A model generated the notes under the pieces. That model saw only the letters and a program-made list of their open reading frames with translations, was not told the DNA's origin and made no database searches. Positions 25,214 to 33,292 of a stretch of 64,000 bases of DNA are shown here, piece after piece. The DNA comes from Nocardia shimofusensis NBRC 100134. GTDB taxonomy: Bacteria > Actinomycetota > Actinomycetes > Mycobacteriales > Mycobacteriaceae. The stretch spans positions 1 through 64,000 of the forward strand of contig NZ_BDBT01000014.1 of NCBI RefSeq assembly GCF_001613125.1, in the 5' to 3' direction. The stretch's first letter is position 1, and every line of letters starts with the position of its first letter. The position numbers were made by a program, and so were the translations under genes.

Positions 25214-25936
25214 CTACAGGGTCGCGTCGACAGTCACCGTGGCGTGGACATAGTTGTGGTCGGAGCGATCGCCGCTGTCGTCGACATCGGCGTCGACGAC
25301 GGTGAGTCCGCGAACGACGATATGGTCGATATCGCGGGAGCGGCTGGGCATCGGCCGCGGGCGCGTCGGCAGTGCGGAGTCGGAGAATTCGGCGATGGTG
25401 AACTCGGGAAGGTGGCCGGCGACCGCTTCTCGGGACGTGTTGAAGTCGCCGAGGATCACCATGGGCGATCCGCTGTGGGTGCGGGCGAAGCGGGCCAGGC
25501 GGTCGAGCTGGCCGCGATTGCGTCTTGCGCCGCTGAGATGTGTTGCCACGACGATCAGTTCGCCGAGTTTCACAGCGAGAATGCCCTTGCCCGGATCGTC
25601 GCGGAACGCTCGGGCGGCGACCTCCCTGCCAGGCTGGTCCAGGATGAGTACCAAGTACTCGGCGGGCTCGGTGAGTTCGGCCGCAACCCGCCGCGGCGTG
25701 GGCGTGCGCGGATAGCGGAAGAACAGAACGGCGCGGTCGGGTAGCGCGATCCGCAGGCTGTTGAGCAGGTCGCCGCTGACCTCCTGCAACGCGATGATCT
25801 GTTCGGTTCTGCCTGCGATCCACTCGGTGATCGCGGTGATGCGCGCGGCTTCGTCGGGCCACTGCCGTGGCGCCTCCTCGCCCCAGTTGTCGGCGTGGAT
25901 GCGGTGCAGGACATTCCAGGTGGCCACCGTGATCAT
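25214..25936 (-). CDS. Endonuclease/exonuclease/phosphatase (EEP) family protein
   Basis: A 240-residue protein of the EEP fold. Metal and catalytic motifs: ATWNVLH (N8), IALQEVSG (E52), VATHLSG, ILGDFNTSR (D/N pair) and the C-terminal DRSDHNYVHATV (D-H pair). It hydrolyses a phosphodiester or phosphomonoester; without a signal peptide it is presumed cytoplasmic. Substrate unknown. A membrane-anchored member of the same superfamily is encoded at 61787-62740. Confidence 0.87.
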   Translation of the reverse strand: MITVATWNVLHRIHADNWGEEAPRQWPDEAARITAITEWIAGRTEQIIALQEVSGDLLNSLRIALPDRAVLFFRYPRTPTPRRVAAELTEPAEYLVLILDQPGREVAARAFRDDPGKGILAVKLGELIVVATHLSGARRNRGQLDRLARFARTHSGSPMVILGDFNTSREAVAGHLPEFTIAEFSDSALPTRPRPMPSRSRDIDHIVVRGLTVVDADVDDSGDRSDHNYVHATVTVDATL

Positions 25937-26026
25937 CGTGAGTCGATGCTACCCATTCCTGGGAGGATTCCCCGGTTGGCGGCGTGCGGCGCCCGGCGGC
26001 GGGGGTGATCGTGCCAAGATGGCGAG

Positions 26027-26512
26027 ATGTCCGCGAACCCGTTGCCCAGGATCGCCCGGCGTCTTGCGCAGTGGCGGTGGGTGATGCGCACCGCGCCGGT
26101 GGTGATGTGGTTGGAACGCCTGCTGCGGCGGGTGAGCGGCGGCCGGATGGGCGTGCTCGACCTGGCCGGTCTGCCCGCGCTGGAGCTCACCGTGGCCGGC
26201 CGCAAGACCGGCATGCCGCGCACGACGGCGCTGCTGTACGTGCCGCTGGGCGCGGACTGTCTCGTCATCGGATCGAATTGGGGAAAGCCGACCCATCCGA
26301 TGTGGTCGGCGAACCTGCGCGCTGCCGAGACCGCTGTCGTGCACCGGGGTGGTGAGCGGTTCCGTGTGCGGGTCGTGGAGGTGACTGGTCCGCGCCGGAA
26401 GGAACTGTGGGAGCACGCTGTGCGTGTCTGGCCCGGGTACGCGATGGAGTGCGAGCTGTCGGGTGGGCGGGAGTTCCGGATGTTCGAGTTGCGGCGCTCG
26501 GACGAGACCTGA
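26027..26512 (+). CDS. Deazaflavin (F420)-dependent nitroreductase-like protein
   Basis: A 161-residue protein of the Ddn/flavin-deazaflavin oxidoreductase-B type: LELTVAGRKTGMPRTTALLYVP, LVIGSNWGKPTHPMWSANLRA and a C-terminal FRMFELRR. The family binds cofactor F420H2 and reduces quinones or nitro compounds; typical length is 130-160. The basic, hydrophobic N-terminus (about 1-40) may associate with the membrane. F420 is common in Nocardia and Mycobacterium, and a second F420-type enzyme lies at 28799-29710. Confidence 0.88.
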   Translation: MSANPLPRIARRLAQWRWVMRTAPVVMWLERLLRRVSGGRMGVLDLAGLPALELTVAGRKTGMPRTTALLYVPLGADCLVIGSNWGKPTHPMWSANLRAAETAVVHRGGERFRVRVVEVTGPRRKELWEHAVRVWPGYAMECELSGGREFRMFELRRSDET

Positions 26513-26536
26513 GCCCGAGCGCCCTTGTGCCTGTCG

Positions 26537-26899
26537 TCAGCCGATCGCGTGGAGAACCTCGGGTAGTGCAGTGACGCCGTCGGAGGCGAGGAAGTGACCG
26601 GCGCCGGGGACGACGGATGCGGTGGTTCCGAGGAGTCCGGCCAGCCGGTCGGTGTGAGCGACGGGGACGAAGACGTCTGCGTCCGAACGCAGGAGCCTCA
26701 GCCGGTCGACGCGGTCGCGAAGACCGGTGATGTCACAGCCGTCCCCGATGTAGGGATCGAGTTCGGGGAGGGCGGGCACGGTGGCCGGGATGCCTTTCGC
26801 GTCGAGTCTTCCGGCGAGCCAGCCGAACCAGTGGTCGTCAGGGGTCGCGCTGTAGCCGTGGATGATCGAGGCGCGCTGCCGGGTTGTCGCTGTTGTCAT
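26537..26899 (-). CDS. RBBP9/YdeN-type alpha/beta hydrolase lacking the nucleophile segment
   Basis: A 120-residue relative of RBBP9/YdeN serine hydrolases, which are normally about 180 residues. The N-terminus (IIHGYSATPDDHWFGWLAG) and C-terminus (LRSDAD with Asp, VPGAGHF with His102) are intact, but the expected middle, with the G-H-S-x-G nucleophile elbow, is absent. The join falls near residues 42-46 (TVPALPELDPY), where a VPALP-like repeat may have recombined in frame. Two of three catalytic residues remain, so serine hydrolase activity is probably lost. Divergent from a MerR gene, the usual partner arrangement. Confidence 0.75.
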   Translation of the reverse strand: MTTATTRQRASIIHGYSATPDDHWFGWLAGRLDAKGIPATVPALPELDPYIGDGCDITGLRDRVDRLRLLRSDADVFVPVAHTDRLAGLLGTTASVVPGAGHFLASDGVTALPEVLHAIG

Positions 26900-26917
26900 G
26901 TCGGCAGAGGGTAGGGG

Positions 26918-26933
26918 TTCACGTCGGCGTGAA
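26918..26933. promoter_or_regulatory. MerR operator candidate TTCACG-TCGG-CGTGAA
   Basis: Perfect 6-bp arms with a 4-bp spacer, between the divergent hydrolase (start 26899) and MerR gene (start 26957). MerR proteins bind such dyads between promoter elements. Confidence 0.6.
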
Positions 26934-26956
26934 GGTCAAACCGGAGAGGAGTCGAC

Positions 26957-27328
26957 ATGCTGATCGGTGAGCTCGCGGAGCGGACCGGGGTAAGTGCGCG
27001 CGCGTTGCGCCACTATGAAGATCGCGGGCTGCTGCATCCGACCCGCGATGGTAACGGGTATCGGGTCTATGCCGAAGCCGACGTCGTCCGGGTGGCGCAG
27101 ATCCAGGCGATGATCGCCGCCGGGTTGGGGTCCTCGATCATCGTGCGGTACCTCGAGTGCGCGCGCACCGGCGATCACGGGACTTCGCTGGAGATGTGCC
27201 CCGATCTGCGCGCGTCGCTGGACTCCGTCGCCAGGCGTTTGGACGCGCAGCAACGGGAGATCGGTGAGATGCGGCGTCGGCTGGACGGCTTGATCGACAG
27301 CAGTGGCGTCCACTCGGCTGCGCGGTGA
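26957..27328 (+). CDS. MerR family transcriptional regulator
   Basis: A 123-residue MerR protein: MLIGELAERTGVSARALRHYEDRGLL, then HPTRDGNGYRVYAEADVVRVAQIQAMIAAGL, followed by a short C-terminal coiled coil (LDSVARRLDAQQREIGEMRRRL) for dimerisation. One cysteine is present (MCPDL) but no metal-site pattern. GGAGAGGAG precedes the ATG. It probably controls the divergent truncated hydrolase and itself through the dyad at 26918-26933. Confidence 0.9.
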   Translation: MLIGELAERTGVSARALRHYEDRGLLHPTRDGNGYRVYAEADVVRVAQIQAMIAAGLGSSIIVRYLECARTGDHGTSLEMCPDLRASLDSVARRLDAQQREIGEMRRRLDGLIDSSGVHSAAR

Positions 27329-27438
27329 ACGGGTCGGTGGTCTCGGTCGACGACGCTGCGCGGGCACGGGTGCGCCGGGCCCCTTCAGTCGCGCACCGTG
27401 CAAGCCTGTCGGTGACGGCAGAAGGCCGTGTCCGCTGA

Positions 27439-28644
27439 TCAGAGGCCGAGTTTGGTGACGGCGTTGTCCTGGAGCGGATCGGCGGTGCGGATGTAGCCGT
27501 GGACGGTGCGGGGGTTGGACCATCGGCCTTGGCGCATGATCTCGCGGTCGCTGGCGCCGCCGAGCGCGGCCTGGGTGGCGAAGCCGGCGCGTAGCGAGTG
27601 GCCGGAGAAGAGGGCGGGGTCGAGTCCGGCGCGGGCGGCGTAGCGTTTGACGAGTTCGGCGACGGCGCGGCCGGACATGGGGCGCTCGCCGATGCCGCCG
27701 TGGCGGGTGATGGTGGGGAGCAGGGGATCGTCGTCTCGTTCTGTGGGCAGGCCGGTGAAGCCGTGGCAGCGGTGGATGGCCTCGCCGTCGCGTGGGCGGG
27801 TGCAGAATTCTCGGACGGCGAGTGTTCCTCCGCGGTAGTGGTTTTCGAGCAGTCGTAGCCAGTCGGTGTAGGCGCAGACCGGGCAGGTGCGTGGGTGACG
27901 GCCGCGGGGGAGGGCGACGCGGTGTTCGGCGGCGCCGGTGGGGTCGGTTTTGGTGGCGGGGAGGTGGATGAGCAGCATCGGCTCGCCGGTGGTGTGGTCG
28001 GTGCGTACCACGATGTCGCCGATGCGTAGCCCGGCGAGTTCGCTGCGGCGGAGGGCGCCCGCGAAGCCGACGAGCAGGGCGAGGGCGTCGCGGCGTCGGG
28101 CGGGTTCGGTGGGCCAGCCGGGCTCGGGCAGGCCGTCGAGGAGTTGTTCGAGGGTGTGCAGCAGGACGGGGCGTTTCCTGGTGGGGGCGGTGCGCCTGGT
28201 GCGGCGGATGCCGCGCAGGGTCAGGCGCACGACGTCGGAGCGGGTGGGGGAGGCGAGGCCGTTGGCGGCGTGTACGGCGGCGATGGCGGCGGACTTGCGT
28301 TCGAGGGTGGCGGGGCTGAAGGCCCAGCCGCCGTCCTCGCGTTCGGCGTCGGCGGCGGCCGCGAGATAGACGGCGACGTCGAGCGGTTCGGCCGGTAGCG
28401 CCTGGCGGCCTTCGCCCGCGCACCACGCGGCCCACGCGATCCAGTCGCTGCGATAGGCCCGCAAGGTGTTCGGTGATTGCGATGCCTCGAGGTAGCGTCC
28501 CAGCGCGCCGGCCTGCCCGTCGTCGAACCGTTCCCGCACCTGGCGCAGTGCGGCGGCGTCGACGAGGACGCTGCCTACGCCGCGCCGTAGTTCGCCGCGT
28601 ACGGATTCCGGCATCGCGACGACGACGGCCGCCTCTGTCGTCAC
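27439..28644 (-). CDS. Tyrosine recombinase/integrase
   Basis: A 401-residue site-specific recombinase. The N-terminal SAM-like core-binding domain (SPNTLRAYRSDWIAWAAWC) precedes a catalytic domain with R199 (GALRRSEL), K232 (TKTD), H349-x-x-R352 (HSLRAGF), W375 (GRWSNP) and the nucleophile Y384 (VHGYI). All catalytic residues are present. An extra C-x-x-C (CPVCAYTDWL) lies between K and H. GTG 28644 has a GGAGAG site; earlier ATGs lack one. No excisionase, relaxase, tRNA or paired repeats were seen, so its DNA target is unknown. Confidence 0.88.
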   Translation of the reverse strand: MTTEAAVVVAMPESVRGELRRGVGSVLVDAAALRQVRERFDDGQAGALGRYLEASQSPNTLRAYRSDWIAWAAWCAGEGRQALPAEPLDVAVYLAAAADAEREDGGWAFSPATLERKSAAIAAVHAANGLASPTRSDVVRLTLRGIRRTRRTAPTRKRPVLLHTLEQLLDGLPEPGWPTEPARRRDALALLVGFAGALRRSELAGLRIGDIVVRTDHTTGEPMLLIHLPATKTDPTGAAEHRVALPRGRHPRTCPVCAYTDWLRLLENHYRGGTLAVREFCTRPRDGEAIHRCHGFTGLPTERDDDPLLPTITRHGGIGERPMSGRAVAELVKRYAARAGLDPALFSGHSLRAGFATQAALGGASDREIMRQGRWSNPRTVHGYIRTADPLQDNAVTKLGL

Positions 28645-28798
28645 CTGCTCTCCTTCACCGATCACCATCGCACGCAATGGGTTCGAGTGTATGGGGCGTG
28701 CGGCCCGCATCCCGGGTGCGTCCTCGACCGGCGTGGCGGACGCCGGTCGAGGACGTGGCAGCGCGAGCGGCGGCGGAACGCTGCGGCTCGGGCCGATG

Positions 28799-29710
28799 TC
28801 AGGACTTCAAGCTGGTGAGCAGCTTGCGGGTACGTCCCGCGGCTTCGCCGCCGTCGAAGACGATGCCGACGAATTCGGTGGCGCCCGCGTCGATTACCCC
28901 GCGAATACGTTCGGCGACCTGGTCTTCGGTGCCGACGATCGCCATGTCGGCGGGTCCGGCGACGCCCTCGCGGTCCATCATGGCGCGGTAGGACGGCAGT
29001 GTGCCGTACATCTTGAAGACCTTGCCCGCGCGTGCGCGTGCGGCGTCGGGTTCGTCGGTGACCAGGACCGGGAGGGCGCAGACGATGCGTGGGGCGGGCC
29101 GGCCGGCGGCGGTGGCGGCTTCGGTGATGGTGGGGGCGATGTGGTCGCGGATGGTGGTGGGGCCGGTCATCCAGAGGATGGTGCCCTCGGTGGCGCGTCC
29201 GGCCAGTTTCAGCATCTGTTCGCCGAGCGCGGCGACGAGGACGGGGACGTGGTCTTCGTTCGGCACGGTGAGCGCCAGGTTGGCGGTGACGGTTTCCCCG
29301 GTGAACGACACGGGGTTGCCCTCGAGCAGCGGGGTCAGCACCTCGAGGTATTCGCGCATGTGCCGGACGGGGCGGCCGAAGTCGTGGCCGTACATGTTCT
29401 CGATGACGATCTTGTGGGACAGGCCGATGCCCAGCGTCAGCCGGTCGGGTCCGACGGCGAGAGCGGTGCTGCGTGCCTGCTGCGCGAGCGCGCCGGGGTG
29501 GCGCGGGTAGGTGGGGACGACGGCGGTGCCGATGGGGATCTCGGGGACCCGGCTGCCCGCGATGGCGAGTGCGGTGAGTGCGTCGAGGCCGAACACGTGC
29601 GGCAGCCATGCCGAATCGAAGCCTTCGTCGGCGGCCTGGCGCAGTTCGTCGGTGAACAGGCGCAGGCTGTCGGGTCCGGCGTGTTCGTTCAGCAGGATTC
29701 CGATCCGCAC
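28799..29710 (-). CDS. F420-dependent LLM-class oxidoreductase
   Basis: A 303-residue luciferase-like TIM-barrel protein: MRIGILLNEHAG, WLPHVFGLDALTALAIAG, GTAVVPTYPRHPGALAQQA and LTLGIGLSHK match actinobacterial F420-dependent LLM oxidoreductases of the TIGR03564 type. It would transfer hydride from F420H2 to, or from, an unknown substrate. Cytoplasmic. It ends 155 bp from the integrase start and is separate from other genes. Confidence 0.87.
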   Translation of the reverse strand: MRIGILLNEHAGPDSLRLFTDELRQAADEGFDSAWLPHVFGLDALTALAIAGSRVPEIPIGTAVVPTYPRHPGALAQQARSTALAVGPDRLTLGIGLSHKIVIENMYGHDFGRPVRHMREYLEVLTPLLEGNPVSFTGETVTANLALTVPNEDHVPVLVAALGEQMLKLAGRATEGTILWMTGPTTIRDHIAPTITEAATAAGRPAPRIVCALPVLVTDEPDAARARAGKVFKMYGTLPSYRAMMDREGVAGPADMAIVGTEDQVAERIRGVIDAGATEFVGIVFDGGEAAGRTRKLLTSLKS

Positions 29711-30017
29711 GGCGTCTCCTTGTCGTCGTCCCGGTGGGGAGCTGATCTCGGTCTCTCCCGAAGCCTACGCGTAGACGGGTCGCCGCCGCGGCGGCGTCGG
29801 CTACCAGTGCTGGGTTGTGCGGTTGTTGGAATGGGTGTAGTGGAAGGGGTGCCTGCCGCTGGTTTTGGCCGCGGTGTCAGGACTGTGGGAGCCTGGTATG
29901 TCATCTCTGGGAAAGAGCTGGTCCTGATGTGCTCCGCGCCGTCGCGCGCGTCGTTGTTCCTGCTCCTCGTCGAAGTGATCATCACGTTTCCGCACGTTCG
30001 ATCACGAGGAGTGCCCG
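29711..30017. other. Intergenic region before the methyltransferase
   Basis: About 300 bp between the divergent LLM oxidoreductase and the methyltransferase. Short frames here do not show the codon bias of neighbours. It contains TACGCGTAG near 29766 and the promoters of both genes; CACGAGGAG precedes the GTG at 30018. Confidence 0.45.
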
Positions 30018-31361
30018 GTGTCGAGGATTCACTGGACCGAGACGAACACGGCCCGTTGCGTCCGCTGGCATTCCGAGAGCGCCACGCAGCCGCCCAGGGT
30101 GGTGGTCGGCGCGGACGACCGTATGAAAGCCGACACCGCCTACCGTCTGGCCTGCGAAGGCACCGACATGTTGTGGCGGGGCGACTTCCACAACGCCCGT
30201 CAACTCCTGCAGGCACTCGGCCGCCGCGTCGACCGGAAATCCGTGGTCGGTGGCCGGAGCCCGGCCGAGTCCTTCCACCTGCATCGCCGGTCCCGCAATC
30301 ACCGGGCGCGCGTGCTGGGCAGGATTCTCGTGCTGCTGGACGAAGAATATCGCTTGGACCTGCGCCGAGCTCCTGATGTCCGGCTGGCGTGCACCGAGGC
30401 GTACGGGCCGTCGTCGGAGCCGATGGCCGTCTCGCTCACCGAACTGCTCGGCGTGATCGGCGCGCACCAGTGGCGTGTCAAGGGTGTGCGGGTTCGAGAT
30501 CTCGATGCGCGTATCCACCCGCACTACGGTGTGTTCTCCCCGGTCAGGGGCGAATACGTGGATCTCGTCGCCCAGGCGCCGCTGCCGGTTCAGTGGAGCC
30601 GGGATGTGCCACGCACCGCCTTCGACCTCGGCACGGGGACCGGAGTGCTTGCCGCCGTCCTGGCCCGTCGGGGCATCGACCATGTGGTCTCCACCGACAT
30701 CAGCCCGCGCGCTCTGGCCTGTGCGCGCGAGAACATCCGCAGGCTCGGCCTCACCGAGCGCGTCGATGTCGTCGGCCCTGCCCTCTATCCCGGCGGCCGC
30801 GCGGACCTGGTCGTCTGCAACCCGCCCTGGATTCCCGCCCGGCCCACCTCCGCCGTGGAACAAGGTGTCTACGACCCGGACGGCGATATGCTGCGCGGCT
30901 TCCTGGACGGGCTCGGCGCTCACCTCGCGCCGGAAGGTGAAGGCTGGCTTGTTCTTTCGGACCTGGCCGAGCACTTGGGGCTCAGGACGCGTGGCGAGCT
31001 GCTGACCGCCATCGAGGCGGCGAACCTGCGCGTGGTGGGCAGGATCGACACCGTGCCGCGGCATCCGCGAGCGCGGGATTCCGCGGACCCGCTGCACACC
31101 GCCCGGGCGGCGGAAGTCACCTCGCTGTGGCGTCTGGCCGTCGATCGAGGCGGCGACGCCGGTCCCGTGCCCGGTTCGGGGCAGGCGTTTTCGGTGGGTT
31201 CAGCGCAGGCTGCCCCGCGACTTCATGGCCCGGCAGTAGACGGCGAATCCTGTGGTGAGGGCGAGGACTCCGAGGTCGAACAGTGCCAGTTGCGGGCCGA
31301 GGGTCTGCCAGCGGTCGCGGAATCCGAAGGTGAGCACATCGAGGATCAGCAGGCCCAGTAG
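30018..31361 (+). CDS. Class I SAM-dependent methyltransferase (HemK/PrmC-like NPPW)
   Basis: A 447-residue frame whose middle is a Rossmann methyltransferase: DLGTGTGVLAAVLA (203-216), STDISPRALACARENIRRL (225-243) and the catalytic N-P-P-W (268-271), a motif of N-methyltransferases acting on amide or amino nitrogen. The N-terminal 200 residues are a helical substrate-recognition part with HPHYGVFSP. Similarity ends near residue 376; the last 70 residues are antisense to the convergent membrane-protein gene and look like read-through, so a frameshift or a lost stop near 31146 is possible. GAGGAG precedes the GTG start. Confidence 0.8.
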   Translation: MSRIHWTETNTARCVRWHSESATQPPRVVVGADDRMKADTAYRLACEGTDMLWRGDFHNARQLLQALGRRVDRKSVVGGRSPAESFHLHRRSRNHRARVLGRILVLLDEEYRLDLRRAPDVRLACTEAYGPSSEPMAVSLTELLGVIGAHQWRVKGVRVRDLDARIHPHYGVFSPVRGEYVDLVAQAPLPVQWSRDVPRTAFDLGTGTGVLAAVLARRGIDHVVSTDISPRALACARENIRRLGLTERVDVVGPALYPGGRADLVVCNPPWIPARPTSAVEQGVYDPDGDMLRGFLDGLGAHLAPEGEGWLVLSDLAEHLGLRTRGELLTAIEAANLRVVGRIDTVPRHPRARDSADPLHTARAAEVTSLWRLAVDRGGDAGPVPGSGQAFSVGSAQAAPRLHGPAVDGESCGEGEDSEVEQCQLRAEGLPAVAESEGEHIEDQQAQ

Positions 31362-31652
31362 TCCGGCGATCGAGGCCGAGACGGCCCATCGGTTGCGCAG
31401 GAGCAGCAGGATCGCGGCCAGGAGCGCGCTCCAGACGCCGACGGTCCAGAAGACGGCAGGGAGCAGCGGGTAGTCGGTGAAGTATTGGATCTGTTCGCTG
31501 TCGTAGTTCTGTGCGCGGAAGTAGGCGCTGTTCTCGCTCAGGGCCATGGTGTGGTCGTAGGCGCCGACACCGTAGAAGAAGACGGACGCGATGCCGACGC
31601 CCCAGAGATGCCAGGGGGTCGTGGAGCGGGTGTCGGGCGCTGTCTCGGTCAT
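31200..31652 (-). CDS. Four-TM membrane protein of unknown function
   Basis: A 150-residue protein with about four hydrophobic segments (HLWGVGIASVFFYGVGAY, LPAVFWTVGVWSALLAAILLLL, VSASIAGLLGLLILDVLTFGF, LALFDLGVLALTTGFAVY). A conserved-looking loop YDHTMALSENSAYFRAQNYDS follows the first segment. I do not recognise a named family. GGAGGGA precedes the ATG at 31652. Its 3' end overlaps the methyltransferase frame by 162 bp. Confidence 0.75.
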   Translation of the reverse strand: MTETAPDTRSTTPWHLWGVGIASVFFYGVGAYDHTMALSENSAYFRAQNYDSEQIQYFTDYPLLPAVFWTVGVWSALLAAILLLLRNRWAVSASIAGLLGLLILDVLTFGFRDRWQTLGPQLALFDLGVLALTTGFAVYCRAMKSRGSLR

Positions 31653-32139
31653 TCTCGCGCTTCCCTCCGGTCGCCTCGCCGCGCGAAAGGCGAGGTGGTG
31701 GTCCTCGGTGGCCATTCGGCCCGGCCGTCACCCAGTTGATTCTGCCTGGAGTGAGGACGTCTGCGTGGGACGCCGATTCCGGGGTGGCTGTGGTCTTTAC
31801 AGGCGGGATCGGCGTGTTCGCGGAAGTAGCGCGGGCGGATTCGACAACGGGCGTCGCCTTTTCGGCTCTGACGGCTCGTTTGGCACTGCCGTACCACCGA
31901 ACACAGTTTTTCGACCGGGATACGTCGCTTTCTGTTTCGTGTCACCAACGCAACGTAATGCCAACGGTATCGATCGTCGGCGGCCCGTCGGTCCGGCGAG
32001 TGCTACGCCGTCTTCCCGTCTGACCCCCGATAACGTTCACTTATCGGAGGTCAGGCATCGGGAGTCTCTTGATCGGCAACGGCGGGATGATTCCGTCGTA
32101 ATACGTTGCAACCAACGAAAACAACGCTACGATTCACCG
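31653..32139. other. Intergenic region upstream of the coiled-coil protein
   Basis: About 490 bp with no convincing gene. It is visibly less GC-rich than its flanks, with CAACG-rich words (CAACGCAACGTAATGCC near 31946; TACGTTGCAACCAACG near 32103) and the inverted repeat at 32027-32047. Divergent promoters for the membrane protein and the coiled-coil gene are expected here. Confidence 0.45.
32027..32047. promoter_or_regulatory. Inverted repeat CCGATAA-N7-TTATCGG
   Basis: Perfect 7-bp arms with a 7-bp spacer, 93 bp upstream of the coiled-coil gene's GTG. Candidate operator, possibly for the encoded protein itself. Confidence 0.45.
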
Positions 32140-33264
32140 GTGTCCAGCGTGTGCAACTACCCCGGCTGTCATCGACCGATCACTCGCGGCGGCGGACCCG
32201 GTCGGCCATCGGAATACTGCGATCACCCCGACCACACCCGATGGCGTGCCTGGCGCGAGCGTCAACGACTCCAGCAGGAAGCTCAGGCGCCGGAGGCAAC
32301 CGTCACTGTGACGCAACAGGGTCCGGTGACGATTGCGCGGCTGCGCGCCGACGAACTACTCACCCAGTTCCGGAATCTGGCCGACCAACTGAACGCCACG
32401 CTCGGTGCGGCGGTGGCGGAGTTGTCCACGCTCGCTGATCCATCCGTGGCCGAAGCGCAGGTGCAGGCCGTGCAGGCCGACGCCGCCCGACGGATCGCCG
32501 AAGCGGAGATGGCCGCCGCCGCGGCCGAGCAGGCGCGCAGGGCGGCCGACGAGGAACGGCGCGGCGCGATGGCCGCCGCCGATGACGCCGCGGCCGCTGC
32601 CGAGCGAGCCGAAGAGCTCGTCGCCGAGGCGAACTCGGCACGGGAAGAGGCCCTGCGGGAAGTCGAACAGGTGGTGGCGCGCACCTCCGAAGAGATCTTC
32701 GCCCTCCGCGGCGAGACCGAAGAGCAGATCAGGGCCGCGCGTCGGGACGCCGAGCGGGAGATCGAGCGGGTCAGGCAACAGGCCCAGCAGGACATCGAGG
32801 CCACGCGGGCGAAGGCTGCGGCCGAGACCGAACAGGTGCGCCGCGAAGCCGCCCAGCAGATCACCGCTGCGGCCGCCGAACGCGACCTGGCGGTGCAGCG
32901 CGCCGCCGACGCCGACCGCGCCGTCACCCGCGCCGAACAGATCGCCATCGAACGGCAGCAGTTGCTCGAGGAGAACCGCGCCGAAATGGCCCGTCTGCGA
33001 GGCGAACTCGATCGCGTGCGGGGTGACCTCGATCGAGTCCGCGCCGAAGCCGAACAGGCGCGCCGCGATGCCGAGGCCACGCTGACAGCCCAGCGCGCGG
33101 AGGCTGTGGAAGCCCTCGAACGCGCACGTGCCGAAGCGGCGCAACGGATCACCGCTCTCGACGACGCGCGTGCCCAGACTCTCGCCCGCGCCGAACGCGC
33201 CGAACGTCAGCTCGACGAGCTACTGGCGCAACGGCGCTCGGTCGGCACGGCTGATCCGGCCTGA
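32140..33264 (+). CDS. Zinc-finger-like coiled-coil protein
   Basis: A 374-residue protein. The N-terminus has clustered Cys/His: C5, C10, H11, C27, H29 and H32 (CNYPGCHRPI and YCDHPDHTRW) followed by a basic RAWRERQRL, which looks like a small zinc-binding, possibly DNA-binding unit. From about residue 65 to 370 it is almost continuous Ala/Glu/Arg/Gln heptad sequence, a long coiled coil. Plasmid proteins of the KfrA type have this plan, HTH or finger plus coiled coil, but no homology is claimed. GTG start chosen where the Cys motif begins; GTG 32149 is the alternative. Confidence 0.75.
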   Translation: MSSVCNYPGCHRPITRGGGPGRPSEYCDHPDHTRWRAWRERQRLQQEAQAPEATVTVTQQGPVTIARLRADELLTQFRNLADQLNATLGAAVAELSTLADPSVAEAQVQAVQADAARRIAEAEMAAAAAEQARRAADEERRGAMAAADDAAAAAERAEELVAEANSAREEALREVEQVVARTSEEIFALRGETEEQIRAARRDAEREIERVRQQAQQDIEATRAKAAAETEQVRREAAQQITAAAAERDLAVQRAADADRAVTRAEQIAIERQQLLEENRAEMARLRGELDRVRGDLDRVRAEAEQARRDAEATLTAQRAEAVEALERARAEAAQRITALDDARAQTLARAERAERQLDELLAQRRSVGTADPA

Positions 33265-33292
33265 TCGGGGAGGGCGCGGCGGGGGCACCTGC

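Noticed and set aside
27439-28644. Prophage or integrative element around the tyrosine recombinase
   Set aside because: No phage structural, replication, excisionase or transfer genes, no tRNA and no flanking repeats were seen.
29801-29995. Minus-strand 64-codon frame ending in an unusual HPFHYTHSNNRTTQHW segment
   Set aside because: The amino-acid mix is unusual, but codon use does not follow the local third-position bias and no ribosome-binding site or family was found. It could be rechecked with proteomics.
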